64,000 nucleotides of DNA, taken from assembly GCA_963724665.1 (NCBI GenBank), contig CAVRVH010000007.1:62001-126000 (forward strand), written 5' to 3'. Positions 34,483-43,324 of the stretch are shown one piece after another. Under the pieces are notes generated by a model, which worked only from the letters and a program-made list of their open reading frames with translations, was not told the origin of the DNA and ran no database searches. Numbering within the stretch: the first letter of the stretch is position 1; each line of letters opens with the position of its first letter. The DNA is from DASUPK01 sp963724665 (GTDB lineage Bacteria > Actinomycetota > Thermoleophilia > Solirubrobacterales > 70-9). Made by a program: the position numbers and the translations under genes.

Positions 34483-35006
34483 TGTATGGGGAAGGCGGAA
34501 TCGTCGATCTGGAGCGCCTCGCGCTGTCCTCGGGACAGGCTCGCGCACTCGATCTGGAACTCGCCCTCGACCCGATCGAGCTCGGCGGCCAGACCTACGA
34601 ACCGGCGGGGGGCGGGGGCGAGGCCCGGCTGGACGTTTCGCGAACGAGCACCGGTTACGCCCTCCGGCTTCGCTATGCCACCGAGCTGAGCGGGCCCTGC
34701 GTGCGCTGCCTCGAGCCCGCGGCGACGCAGATCGAGATAGACGCCCGGGAAGTGGACCAGCCCTCCGTCAACGACGAGGAGCTGCGCAGCCCATATGTCG
34801 CCGACGGCAACCTCGACGTCGGGCGCTGGGCGAATGATGCCCTCGTCCTCGCTTTCCCTACTCAACCGCTCTGCCGAGAGGACTGCGCCGGGCTCTGCGC
34901 GGTCTGCGGCGAGTCGCTCAACGGTGCAGATCCTGAAGCGCACCGCCACCAGAGCGGCGGCGACCCGCGAATGGCGAAGTTGCGCGACCTCAAGCTCGAC
35001 CGTTAG
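34482..35006 (+). CDS. DUF177 (YceD-like) metal-binding protein
   Basis: A 174-residue protein with the YceD/DUF177 Cys pattern: GPCVRCLEPA and later LCREDCAGLCAVCGESLN. It immediately precedes the L32 gene region, as in most bacteria, and the family is linked to 23S rRNA processing or ribosome assembly. I chose GTG 34482, the only start that avoids overlapping the divergent methyltransferase. It is usually directly before rpmF; here a secreted-protein gene intervenes. Confidence 0.85.
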   Translation: MYGEGGIVDLERLALSSGQARALDLELALDPIELGGQTYEPAGGGGEARLDVSRTSTGYALRLRYATELSGPCVRCLEPAATQIEIDAREVDQPSVNDEELRSPYVADGNLDVGRWANDALVLAFPTQPLCREDCAGLCAVCGESLNGADPEAHRHQSGGDPRMAKLRDLKLDR

Positions 35007-35041
35007 TGTGACCCGACCGTCGGGGGTGAGGGAGGAGCGAT

Positions 35042-35697
35042 ATGCGACCGCGGTTCATGGCAACGGCAGGACTGACGGGTTGATCGCGGCGCTCGGGGTT
35101 GCACCGGGGGCCTCGGCGGACACCGCCACGATCGGGGCGGCGGCCTCACCTGGCACCACCTTTGGGGGAGCTGCAAACTTCGCCGTCTTCCAGGTGGAGA
35201 CCGATCCGGCGTCGCCGAGCTTCGTCGTGCCGCCGGTTCCCGCCGGAGCCGCGCCATGGAGCGTCACGTCATGGGGCGCCCTTGGCGGTGACGGCGACGG
35301 CTCGGCCGCGATCGAGATCTGGCGCCCGACGGGCACGCCGGATGAATTCCGGCTGATCGCGATCGGCCCGCAGCAGCCCTTCCCGACGGGTGTCCTCACG
35401 ACCCACTCGGTGGACATTCCGGTCCTGCCCGGGGACCACCTCGGCGTCGTCAGCGGTCCCGACACGGATTTCAGTGCGAACTACGGCAGCGGCCTGTCGG
35501 GGGATCTCGCGATCTGGCAGGTCGGACCGACCACCCCGGCGGTGGGCCAGACCATGGGCGCACCGTCGAGCGACTTTTCACCGCACGGTGGTGGCTTTGA
35601 CGACCGGGCGAACGTCCAGGCGACGCTGACCGCGACTCGCGCGGTCACCACGCCCGCCAAGACGAAGTGCAAGAAGAAGAAGCACAAGAAGAAGTAA
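35042..35697 (+). pseudogene. Secreted protein gene with apparent single-base frameshift in the signal peptide
   Basis: The ATG at 35042 has a strong gggaggag site 5 bases upstream and encodes MRPRFMATAGLTG, then hits TGA at 35081-35083. In the -1 frame the reading continues LIAALGVAPGASADTATIG to the stop at 35697. Joined, they give a classic signal peptide cut after ASA. The mature part is about 190 residues, beta-rich, Gly/Asp/Pro-rich, and ends in KTKCKKKKHKKK, a tail common in this lineage. A lost G in the ggg run at about 35076-35078 would explain it (sequencing error, real mutation or frameshifting). Starting at TTG 35080 instead gives a weak signal peptide. Confidence 0.65.
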
Positions 35698-35724
35698 CGC
35701 CCGCGTCGCTACCATGCCGCCCTC

Positions 35725-35946
35725 ATGGCGGTCCCCAAGAAGAGACAGTCGAGGACGCGGCGCGACAAGCGGCGCGCCCAGCACAAGGCGAAGGCACCGA
35801 GGCTGAACGAGTGCCCGCGCTGTCACAGCCCGCGCCTGCCTCATCGGGTCTGCCCGACCTGCGGCACCTACGCCGGGCGTGAGGTCATCCGCCACGAGGC
35901 CCCGGATACCGCTCCGGCAGCCGAGCAGTCCTCGCCGCAGGAATAG
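35725..35946 (+). CDS. rpmF: 50S ribosomal protein L32
   Basis: A 73-residue protein beginning MAVPKKRQSRTRRDKRR, the invariant L32 start. It carries the zinc-binding form, with CPRCHSPRLPHRVCPTCG (four Cys). The C-terminal acidic tail (about 55-73) is longer than usual. It precedes plsX by 6 bases, the conserved rpmF-plsX order. Confidence 0.96.
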   Translation: MAVPKKRQSRTRRDKRRAQHKAKAPRLNECPRCHSPRLPHRVCPTCGTYAGREVIRHEAPDTAPAAEQSSPQE

Positions 35947-35952
35947 CCGTAC

Positions 35953-36957
35953 ATGCCCGCGCCCGTCGCCCTGGATGGCTATGGGACGGACGCCGGCCCG
36001 GAGGCCGCCGTCGAAGGAGCACGGCTTGCCGCCGCCGACGGGATCCCGGTTCGCATCTTCGGCCCCGCATCCCTCGAGACCCCGGATGGCGTCGAGCTGG
36101 ACGCGACAACTGACTGGATCGGCAACGAGGCGGAGCCCGTCGCCGCCGTGCGATCGACCCCGGAGGCGTCGATCGTCCGTGGCGCGACAGCTGTCGCCAA
36201 GGGCCGTTGCAGCGCGCTGGTGAGCGCAGGCTCCACCGGCGCGACGATGACCGCGGCGCTGTTCGCGCTGAAGCGCGCACAGGGGGTTCACCGGCCGGCG
36301 CTGGCGGTCCAGATCCCGGTGCCGGGCAGGGATGGCCCGCCGCTGGTCTTCCTTGACGCCGGCGCGAACACCGATGTTCGCCCTCAGCACCTGATCCAGT
36401 TCGCCTTTCTGGGATCCGCGTTCAGCGCGGCCGTCCTCGGGGTTGACCGCCCTCGCGTGGCGCTTCTCTCCGTCGGTGAGGAGCAGAAGAAAGGGCGCGC
36501 CGACGTGGTCGAGGCGCATGAGGCACTCACGGGCGCCGAGGGGATCCGCTTCATCGGCAACGTCGAGGGGCGTGACCTCCTCTCCGGTGAGGCTGACGTG
36601 ATCGTCACGGACGGCTTCACCGGCAACGTCACGCTGAAGACGCTGGAGGGGACGGCGCGCGCCGTCGCCGACGCGGTCCGCGCCGCCGCGCGCTCGGGCC
36701 CGCTTGCCTCGGCCGGCGGCCTGCTTCTGCGACCGGCGCTGGGCGGTCTGCGCCGGAGCATGGACCCGAACGCCGTGGGTGGCGCGATCCTGCTGGGCCT
36801 GCGCGGTGTCGCCGTGGTCGCCCACGGCAGCTCCAATCCGGAAGGGATCGCCAACGCGATCAGGCTGGCCGACCGAGCCGTGCGCGAGCGGGCGGTCGAG
36901 CGCACGGGAGAGCTGCTCGCCGCGGCAGGAGCAACGCGAGACGCGCTGCGAGCGTAA
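35953..36957 (+). CDS. plsX: Phosphate acyltransferase PlsX
   Basis: Makes acyl-phosphate from acyl-ACP to start phospholipid synthesis. It contains ALDGYGTDAGPEAAVEGA (the canonical start has an ALDAMGGD-like pattern, so the M-G-G loop is altered), SAGSTGATM (about 94-102), DAGANTDVRPQHL and VTDGFTGNVTLKTLEG (about 218-233). Length 334. It is followed by acpP, which supplies its acyl carrier. The TAA overlaps the ATG of a conserved hairpin element. Confidence 0.9.
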   Translation: MPAPVALDGYGTDAGPEAAVEGARLAAADGIPVRIFGPASLETPDGVELDATTDWIGNEAEPVAAVRSTPEASIVRGATAVAKGRCSALVSAGSTGATMTAALFALKRAQGVHRPALAVQIPVPGRDGPPLVFLDAGANTDVRPQHLIQFAFLGSAFSAAVLGVDRPRVALLSVGEEQKKGRADVVEAHEALTGAEGIRFIGNVEGRDLLSGEADVIVTDGFTGNVTLKTLEGTARAVADAVRAAARSGPLASAGGLLLRPALGGLRRSMDPNAVGGAILLGLRGVAVVAHGSSNPEGIANAIRLADRAVRERAVERTGELLAAAGATRDALRA

Positions 36958-36985
36958 TGCGAGGGCGCTCCGAAGGAGCAACCCG
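36957..36985 (+). repeat. Conserved stem-loop repeat, copy B
   Basis: Stem GCTCC/GGAGC with loop GAA, flanked by GGG and CCC. It matches copy A at 5956-5985 in 27 positions, the loop being one base shorter. It starts on the last base of plsX and lies 42 bases before acpP. It also opens a 20-codon frame (36957-37019, TAATG-coupled to plsX), but the same nucleotides in copy A are read in a different frame. Confidence 0.6.
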
Positions 36986-37027
36986 TTTGGTGGTGGGACG
37001 ACGGAGCGATAGGGGATAATCGGGGCG

Positions 37028-37276
37028 ATGGAACGCGAGGAGGTAATGACGCTCGTCAGGAACCACCTGAGCACCGAGCTCGAGGTGGCGCCGGAGAAGA
37101 TCCAGCCCGAGACCAGGTTCCGGGAGGATCTCGATGCCGACTCGCTCGATCTGTACGAGCTCGTCATGGAGCTCGAGGATCGCTACGAAATTCGCGTCAG
37201 CGAGGAGGAGGCCGCCGAGATAGAGACGGTCGGGGACGCGGTGGATTTCGTCTGCGACAGGGTTCCCACCGGCTAG
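37028..37276 (+). CDS. acpP: Acyl carrier protein
   Basis: An 82-residue acidic four-helix protein. The phosphopantetheine Ser is in DLDADSLDLYELVMELEDRYEI (Ser about residue 38). It serves fatty-acid and phospholipid synthesis and sits between plsX and rnc as in many Gram-positives. The sequence after DSL is DLYELV, where DLVELV is usual. Confidence 0.94.
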   Translation: MEREEVMTLVRNHLSTELEVAPEKIQPETRFREDLDADSLDLYELVMELEDRYEIRVSEEEAAEIETVGDAVDFVCDRVPTG

Positions 37277-37298
37277 GGGGAGGCGAGCAGCCGATCCG

Positions 37299-37976
37299 AT
37301 GACGCCTGACACCGCCCCGCTGGCGGAGCTGTTCGCGGACACCCCCGAAGAGCTGCGCCGGCAGGCACTCTCCCACTCATCCTGGGTCGAGACCCGGACG
37401 GAGTCCTACGGCAGGCTCGCGTTTCTCGGCGACAGCGTCCTCGGCCTGTCGGTCGCGACGCTCCTCTTCAACGTGCATCCCGATGCCGACATCGGCGAGC
37501 TCACCAAGATCCTCAACCAGGCGGTCAGCGGGCGCGCCTGCGCCGAGGTCGCCCGCGAGCTAGGGCTTCCCGAGCTGCTCTCGGAGGAGGCGCCCGATGG
37601 GGACGGACTCCCGGTCAACACGCTGCTGGCCTCGGAGCGCACTCTGGCGTCTGTGTGTGAGGCCGTGATCGGCGCTTGCTACATGAGCCACGGCTTCGAG
37701 CGCACCTCGGATGCGGTCGTTGATGCATTCGCGGAGGAAATCGAGCAGGCCACGCGCGAGCGGATGGACTTCAAGTCGGAGCTTCAGGAGCGACTCGCGC
37801 GCAACGGCGAAACCGTCGACTACGAGGTTGCCAGCGAGGCAGGCCCCCCGCACGACCGGCGCTTCGAGATCCGGGCTACCGTCGCGGGGAACGAGCTGGG
37901 CGTCGGCTCCGGCCGCAGCAAGAAGGAAGCCGAGCAGGCCGCGGCGCGTCTTGCCCTGGAGCGCCTGCGCGGCTGA
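37299..37976 (+). CDS. rnc: Ribonuclease III with altered catalytic site
   Basis: Processes rRNA and other double-stranded RNA. The 225-residue protein has the nuclease domain (about 1-150) and an intact dsRNA-binding domain (about 155-225, DFKSELQERLARNG and GSGRSKKEAEQAAARLAL). In the signature, SYGRLAFLGDSVL replaces NERLEFLGDSVL: Ala stands for the metal-binding Glu (E41 of E. coli) and Gly for E38. In the second motif, LASVCEAVIG has Ser where D114 is expected; E117 is kept. Cleavage may be weakened or use altered metal binding. The ftsY-side neighbour mutM is absent. Confidence 0.88.
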   Translation: MTPDTAPLAELFADTPEELRRQALSHSSWVETRTESYGRLAFLGDSVLGLSVATLLFNVHPDADIGELTKILNQAVSGRACAEVARELGLPELLSEEAPDGDGLPVNTLLASERTLASVCEAVIGACYMSHGFERTSDAVVDAFAEEIEQATRERMDFKSELQERLARNGETVDYEVASEAGPPHDRRFEIRATVAGNELGVGSGRSKKEAEQAAARLALERLRG

Positions 37977-38026
37977 CGTCCGGGCGAGGCGCGACGCTAC
38001 GCACTCCTGCCACCCTTGGGATTCCC

Positions 38027-41000
38027 ATGTATCTGAAGGCCATCAATCTGAAGGGCTTCAAGTCCTTCCCCGACCGCACCCGGCTCACGTTCTCGCCGGG
38101 CGTCAGCGTGATCGTTGGGCCCAACGGCTCGGGCAAGTCCAACATCACGGACGCCGTGCTCTGGGCCCTTGGGGAGCAGAGCCCATCGGCGATCCGCGGC
38201 CAGCAGATGCGCGATGTGATCTTCGCCGGGGGCAGCGGGCAGTCGCCGCGCCGCTTCGCGGAGGTCGAGGTGGTCATCGACAACTCCGAGGGGCGCGCCG
38301 CCAGTGAGTTCTCGGAGATCTCGATCTCCCGGCGGATCGAGCGGAACGGCGACGGCGAGTACCGCCTCAACGGCGCACGCTGCCGCCTCACGGACATCGT
38401 CGAGGCACTCTCGGACACGAACATGGGCCGCGAGGCGCACTCGGTGATCAGCCAGGGAAAGGTCGAGGCGATCGTCAACTCCAAGCCGCGTGACCGACGC
38501 CTGCTGATCGAGGAGGCCGCCGGGCTCGGCAAGCACCGCAAGCGCCGCCACAGCGCGCAGCTGAAGCTCGACCGCACGCGCGACAACCTCGAGCGTGCGA
38601 TGGACGTGGAGCGGGAGGCGCGCTCCCGCCTCCGGCCGCTGAAGCGCCAGGCCGAGGCCGCTGAGCGCACCGCGAAGCTGGTGCGCCAAGCGAACGAGCT
38701 TCGGGCCCAGATCGTCTCCGACGACCTCCGCTCTCAGCAGGAGCAGCTCACGGCCGCCGAGGCCAGGCTCGCCGAGGTGCGATCGACCCGGGACTCGGTC
38801 GAGAAGCGCTTCGAGGAGGTGCGCGCCAGGCGAACCGCGATCGAGGAGCGGATCGCGGCGGGAGAGGAGGGCCGACGGCGCCAGGGCGAGATCCTCGCCG
38901 AGGCCCGCGCGGCCACCGAGCGGGTTCGCGCCCGGGCCGAATCACTGGACCTGGCGGAGAGAGATCTGCGCGGAGCCCTCGGCGAGCGGCAGCTGCGCCT
39001 CGATGCCCTCGACGAGGAACCAGACGAGGCAGCCGGCGCCGCCCGCGTCGCGGAGCTCGAGGCCGAGCTCGCCAAGCTCGGCGAGGACTCCTCGGAGGAG
39101 GCGGAGCGACTGCGTCGCGAAGCCGGGGAGGCCGAGCAGCGGCGGGTCGCCGCGAAGGCTGCGCTCGAGCCCCTGGAACGGGCTGAGGAGGAGATCGGCG
39201 CGGCGCTTCGCCGGGCGACCCAGATGCACGAGATGGCACGGGCCGAGGCCCAGAAGGCCTCTGAGCGCCGGGCTGCGCTGAGTGGTGAGCTCGCGGCCGT
39301 CGAGGCCAAGCTCGCGGCCGCGGCGGTCGAGGGCGAGCACGAGGCGCTGGCGGGAATGCTGGAGGCCGGCTCCGGGCTCGAGCGCGCCGTCTCCGCCGTC
39401 CTGGGCGAGCGGCTGCGCGCATCGATCGTCGGCTCGGTCGGTGAGGGCCGGGAGCGCCTCGCCGGGGCCGAGGGCGCGGCGCGGGCCCTGATCGCCTCAG
39501 GTCCGGCCAGTCCAACTTCGTCATCTCCCAAGGAAGGCGCGCGCCGGCTGCTGGACCTGGTCGAAGCCCGCGGTGATGCCGCGCCGGTCACCGGGCGACT
39601 GCTCGCCGACGCCTGGCTGGTGGACGACCTCGACGAGATCGCCGAGGGCTTCACCGGCGTCGCAGTGACCGTGGACGGCGAGTGCTTCGACGCGGCCGCG
39701 GGGGAAATCCGCCGGCTGCCGCGTGAGGGCACGGACCCCGCGCTGGCCGCCCGCTCCGAGCGTGAGGAACTCGCCTCCCGTCTCGCCCAGCGAGAGCAGA
39801 CCGAGGAGCGAGCGACGCGGGACCTGGAGCGGGCCGAAGCGGCGCTCGCCGAGGCTCGTGCCCGAGAGGAGGAGTCCCAGAAGGCGATTCGGGAGGCGCG
39901 CCGGGCGCTCGACGAAGCCGCGGAGGAGTCGAGCCGGACCGGCTGGCTCGCCGAGCGGCACGCCGAGCGCGAGGGTGAGGGGTCGGGGACCGCGATCCAG
40001 CGCGCCAAGCTCGAGGCCGAGCTGGCCGCCGAGCGCCGTCATGCCGAGGGCGCCGAGAGGGCTCGCCAGAAGCGTCTGCTGGACCGCCAGGAGCTCGAGC
40101 GGCGGATCGCCTTGGAGCGGGAGACGTTGCCGGCACTGGGTCGAGCCCGCGATGCCCTGCGCCTCCTCGCCGAGCGGCTGGAGGCCCGTGCCGCCGAGCT
40201 CGCCCACCCCGAGGACGGCCAGGGCGGTGACGTCGCGGCCGAGCTCAGGGAGTGCTCCCAGCAGGAATTCGGCTTGCAGGGCGAGCTCCGCGAGGCGAGC
40301 GAGGCGATGACCGTGGCCGAGGTCGAAGCCACCCAGCTGCGCGGCCACCGCGACGAGAGCACCGCTGAGTTGCAGCGCCTCGGGTCCGCCCTGGGCGAGG
40401 AGCTCAGCGCCGCAGCCGCGGCGCTCGGGCAGGAGGATCGAGAGGCGATCGAGACGAAGCTCGCCAGACTGGATCGCAACCGCGAGCAGATCGGTCCCGT
40501 GAACCCGCTGGCGGAGAGTGAATACACGGAGGCCCGCGAGCACGTCACCGAGCTGGCCGAGCAGCGCAAGGACCTGGAGAAGGCGATCACCGAGCTGCGT
40601 GCGCTGATCCGGCGGACGGACCGCGAGATCGCCGCTGCCTTCGAGGAGACCTTCGACGCGACCGCGAGAGGCTTCGAGGAGATGGTGGCCGCGCTCTTCC
40701 CCGGCGGCAAGGGCCGCCTCCGCCGCGTGGACGTCGGGCCGCGACCCTTCGCAGGCCAGGCCCCCGATACGGACGAGGATGGATCGGCCGATCCCGATGA
40801 GGAGCTGCTGCCGCCGGACGATGACGGCGGCGTCGAGATCGAGGTGACCCCGGCCGGCAAGTCCACTCGCCGGCTGTCATTGCTGTCGGGCGGCGAGAAG
40901 TCGCTGGTCGCCCTCGCCTTCGTCTTCGCCGTCCTGATGGCCCGGCCGTGCCCGTTCTACATCCTCGACGAGGTCGAGGCCGCGCTCGACGACATCAACA

Positions 41001-41224
41001 TCGATCGCTTCCTGCGGCTGGTGCGCCGCTTCGCGGAGCGCTCGCAGTTCATCGTCGTCACGCACCAGAAGCGCACGATGGACGCCGCCGACATCCTCTA
41101 CGGCGTCAGCATGGGGCGCGACGGGATCACCAAGGTCGTCTCGCGCAAGCTGCCGCGCGATGAGCTCGGCACCGGGATGGAACCGCTCGCGGACACCGCG
41201 GACGCGGAAGCCGAAGCCGCCTAG
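38027..41224 (+). CDS. smc: Chromosome segregation ATPase SMC
   Basis: Condensin core subunit. Walker A GPNGSGKSN is at about 32-40, with Q-loop and FKSFPDRTRLTF before it. The hinge lies at about 440-570 between long coiled coils. The C-terminal head has the signature LSGGEKSLVALAFVFA and Walker B FYILDEVEAALDD. The total of 1065 residues is about 100 shorter than most bacterial SMCs, mostly from shorter arms. An acidic insert (DTDEDGSADPDEELL) precedes the C-terminal head. No scpA or scpB is in the window. Confidence 0.94.
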   Translation: MYLKAINLKGFKSFPDRTRLTFSPGVSVIVGPNGSGKSNITDAVLWALGEQSPSAIRGQQMRDVIFAGGSGQSPRRFAEVEVVIDNSEGRAASEFSEISISRRIERNGDGEYRLNGARCRLTDIVEALSDTNMGREAHSVISQGKVEAIVNSKPRDRRLLIEEAAGLGKHRKRRHSAQLKLDRTRDNLERAMDVEREARSRLRPLKRQAEAAERTAKLVRQANELRAQIVSDDLRSQQEQLTAAEARLAEVRSTRDSVEKRFEEVRARRTAIEERIAAGEEGRRRQGEILAEARAATERVRARAESLDLAERDLRGALGERQLRLDALDEEPDEAAGAARVAELEAELAKLGEDSSEEAERLRREAGEAEQRRVAAKAALEPLERAEEEIGAALRRATQMHEMARAEAQKASERRAALSGELAAVEAKLAAAAVEGEHEALAGMLEAGSGLERAVSAVLGERLRASIVGSVGEGRERLAGAEGAARALIASGPASPTSSSPKEGARRLLDLVEARGDAAPVTGRLLADAWLVDDLDEIAEGFTGVAVTVDGECFDAAAGEIRRLPREGTDPALAARSEREELASRLAQREQTEERATRDLERAEAALAEARAREEESQKAIREARRALDEAAEESSRTGWLAERHAEREGEGSGTAIQRAKLEAELAAERRHAEGAERARQKRLLDRQELERRIALERETLPALGRARDALRLLAERLEARAAELAHPEDGQGGDVAAELRECSQQEFGLQGELREASEAMTVAEVEATQLRGHRDESTAELQRLGSALGEELSAAAAALGQEDREAIETKLARLDRNREQIGPVNPLAESEYTEAREHVTELAEQRKDLEKAITELRALIRRTDREIAAAFEETFDATARGFEEMVAALFPGGKGRLRRVDVGPRPFAGQAPDTDEDGSADPDEELLPPDDDGGVEIEVTPAGKSTRRLSLLSGGEKSLVALAFVFAVLMARPCPFYILDEVEAALDDINIDRFLRLVRRFAERSQFIVVTHQKRTMDAADILYGVSMGRDGITKVVSRKLPRDELGTGMEPLADTADAEAEAA

Positions 41225-41297
41225 CTAGCCAGATCCGGCGGCGGTGTTTGTGGCCGCAGTTTACGGCGAAGCGGGTCCCATCGATACGCTCGCGCGC

Positions 41298-42293
41298 ATG
41301 TCGACTACCTGGCAGGAGGCATTCGACCTCGGCGATCGCAACGTCCCTGCGACGGACGCGCCGGAAGAGGAGCGAGCTGGGGTCTTTCGACGCCTTCGCA
41401 AGGGGCTGACGCGCAGCCGCCACGCACTGACCGCGGAGCTCTCCTCGAGCTTCACCGAGCGGATCGACGATTCGACCTGGGAGCACATCGAGGAGGCCCT
41501 GATCCTCGCCGACGTCGGCGCTCCGACCACTGCTGCCGTCGTGCGGCGGCTGGAGGACGAGGTCGAGGCAGGGGAGTTGACCGGCGGCGAGGCTCTGCGC
41601 GAGCGCCTGATCGCCCTGCTGGCGGAGACGGCATCACCCGGCGGGGATGACGCGGCGCGGATCAGGTTGCCCGATCGCCCATCGGTGCTGATGGTCGTGG
41701 GGGTCAACGGCACCGGCAAGACGACGACGATCGGCAAGGTCGCCTGGCATCTGCAGAAGGAGCTCGGGCTCGACGTGATCGTCGCCGCAGCGGACACCTA
41801 CCGCGCCGCGGCCGTCAACCAGCTCCAGGAGTGGGCCGATCGCGCCGGGACGCAGATCGTCCGGGGCACCGAGGGCGGCGACCCGGGCGCCGTTGCGTAC
41901 GACGGGGTCGCCGCTGCTCAGGCGCGCAGCGCCGACGTGGTGATCTGCGACACGGCCGGGCGGCTTCACACCCACGGCAACCTGATGGAGGAGCTGGCCA
42001 AGGTGCGGCGCGTGATCTCGAAGCAGATCCCGGAGGCGCCGCACGAGACTCTCGTCGTGATCGACGCGACCACGGGGCAGAACGGTGTCCGCCAGGCTCA
42101 GGAGTTCGCCAAGTCGGTTGAGGTGACCGGAGCGGTCCTGACCAAGCTCGACGGCAGCGCGAAGGGCGGGGTGGCCCTGGCGATCGCCTCGGAGCTCGGC
42201 ATCCCGGTGAAGCTGATCGGCATCGGCGAGTCCCTCGAGGACCTGCGGCCGTTCGACGCCGAGCAATTCGCGCGCGCGCTGCTCACCGAGTAG
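41298..42293 (+). CDS. ftsY: Signal recognition particle receptor FtsY
   Basis: GTPase docking SRP-ribosome complexes at the membrane. The NG domain shows helix-bundle N (about 45-110), then GVNGTGKTTT (about 122-131), DTAGRLHTH (about 215-223), TKLDGSAKGG (about 278-287) and the GIGESLEDLRPF closing motif. The acidic A domain is short. ATG 41298 (MSTTWQ) is preferred to an upstream in-frame start. Length 331. Confidence 0.95.
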   Translation: MSTTWQEAFDLGDRNVPATDAPEEERAGVFRRLRKGLTRSRHALTAELSSSFTERIDDSTWEHIEEALILADVGAPTTAAVVRRLEDEVEAGELTGGEALRERLIALLAETASPGGDDAARIRLPDRPSVLMVVGVNGTGKTTTIGKVAWHLQKELGLDVIVAAADTYRAAAVNQLQEWADRAGTQIVRGTEGGDPGAVAYDGVAAAQARSADVVICDTAGRLHTHGNLMEELAKVRRVISKQIPEAPHETLVVIDATTGQNGVRQAQEFAKSVEVTGAVLTKLDGSAKGGVALAIASELGIPVKLIGIGESLEDLRPFDAEQFARALLTE

Positions 42294-42340
42294 CAACGAA
42301 ACCACCGGCTTCGGCCGCTGGCGCTGGGAGACTGATCGCC

Positions 42341-43285
42341 GTGGGAGAGGGAGCCGACAGGGGACGCTTCGCCCTTCTGGTCGCCGCGGCGTGCGCCGCT
42401 GCGCTCGCGCTCTCCGGGCCCGCAATGGCGGCATCGGGGGCTGACCTCAGTCCCCAGTCACTCTTCGCCGGGACGACGCTCGCCCTGAAGAAAGGCAGCA
42501 AGGCCGAGCCACTCGGGCGCGTGGTGCTCGCCGGGAAGGTCCAGGTTCCCTGGATCAACCAGTCCGTGAGCGTCACGGTGCGGCGGGCGGGCCGGTTGGT
42601 CGCTGCCCGCAGCGTCGCGGTCAACCCGGAGAACGGGCGCTTTCACACCGCGGTTCGGCTGAAGGGCTGCTGCGAGTACATCGCGCAGGCGCTCCACAAC
42701 TCGGACGCCTCGGCGCCCCTGGCCCTCGAGGTGCACGCGCCACGTGTCCTGCGGAGCGGCCCAGAGGCACTCCTGTTCAACCGCCTGCTCGCCGACGCCG
42801 GGTACCACATGGGCGACGTCTCCGATCACTTCGACGAGAGCACGGCGCTGGCGGTGCTGGCGATGCGGAAGGTCAACGACCTGCCTCGTACAGAGGAATA
42901 CGACCCGGCTCTCTTCACGATGCTGCTGCAAGGCCGCGGCGCGTTCCAGCCGGTCCACGACCAGCAGGGCCGCTACGTCGAGGTCGACCTGTCTCGGCAG
43001 GTGATGGCGCTGATCCAGGACGGCAAGCCGACCGACGTCTTTCACGTCTCCACGGGCGCCTTCGGGACACCGACGGGGACCTACAGCTTCTACGAGAAGT
43101 CCCCGGGCTACAACCAGAAGGGCATGTACTACTCCGTCTACTACTCGGGCAACTACGCGACGCACGGCTACTACACCGTTCCCACCTACCCGGCGAGCCA
43201 CGGCTGCGTGCGCAATCCGGAGGTCTACTCCGTCTTCATCTACAACTGGATCTCGCTGGGGGACCCGATCTACATCTACGAGTAG
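42341..43285 (+). CDS. Secreted L,D-transpeptidase (YkuD), copy 1
   Basis: Makes 3-3 cross-links in peptidoglycan or anchors proteins to it. A signal peptide ends at about residue 30 (LALSGPAMAA). An unassigned beta-rich region follows (about 35-200). The C-terminal YkuD domain (from about 208, RYVEVDLSRQVMAL) has the active-site motif HGYYTVPTYPASHGCVR (about 276-292, catalytic Cys) and ends GDPIYIYE. GTG start. It lies between ftsY and an M23 peptidase, both likely acting on the envelope. Confidence 0.88.
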   Translation: MGEGADRGRFALLVAAACAAALALSGPAMAASGADLSPQSLFAGTTLALKKGSKAEPLGRVVLAGKVQVPWINQSVSVTVRRAGRLVAARSVAVNPENGRFHTAVRLKGCCEYIAQALHNSDASAPLALEVHAPRVLRSGPEALLFNRLLADAGYHMGDVSDHFDESTALAVLAMRKVNDLPRTEEYDPALFTMLLQGRGAFQPVHDQQGRYVEVDLSRQVMALIQDGKPTDVFHVSTGAFGTPTGTYSFYEKSPGYNQKGMYYSVYYSGNYATHGYYTVPTYPASHGCVRNPEVYSVFIYNWISLGDPIYIYE

Positions 43286-43324
43286 ACCCGCCTTTACCCG
43301 CGCTGCAACGGCCCTCGCACTCAA

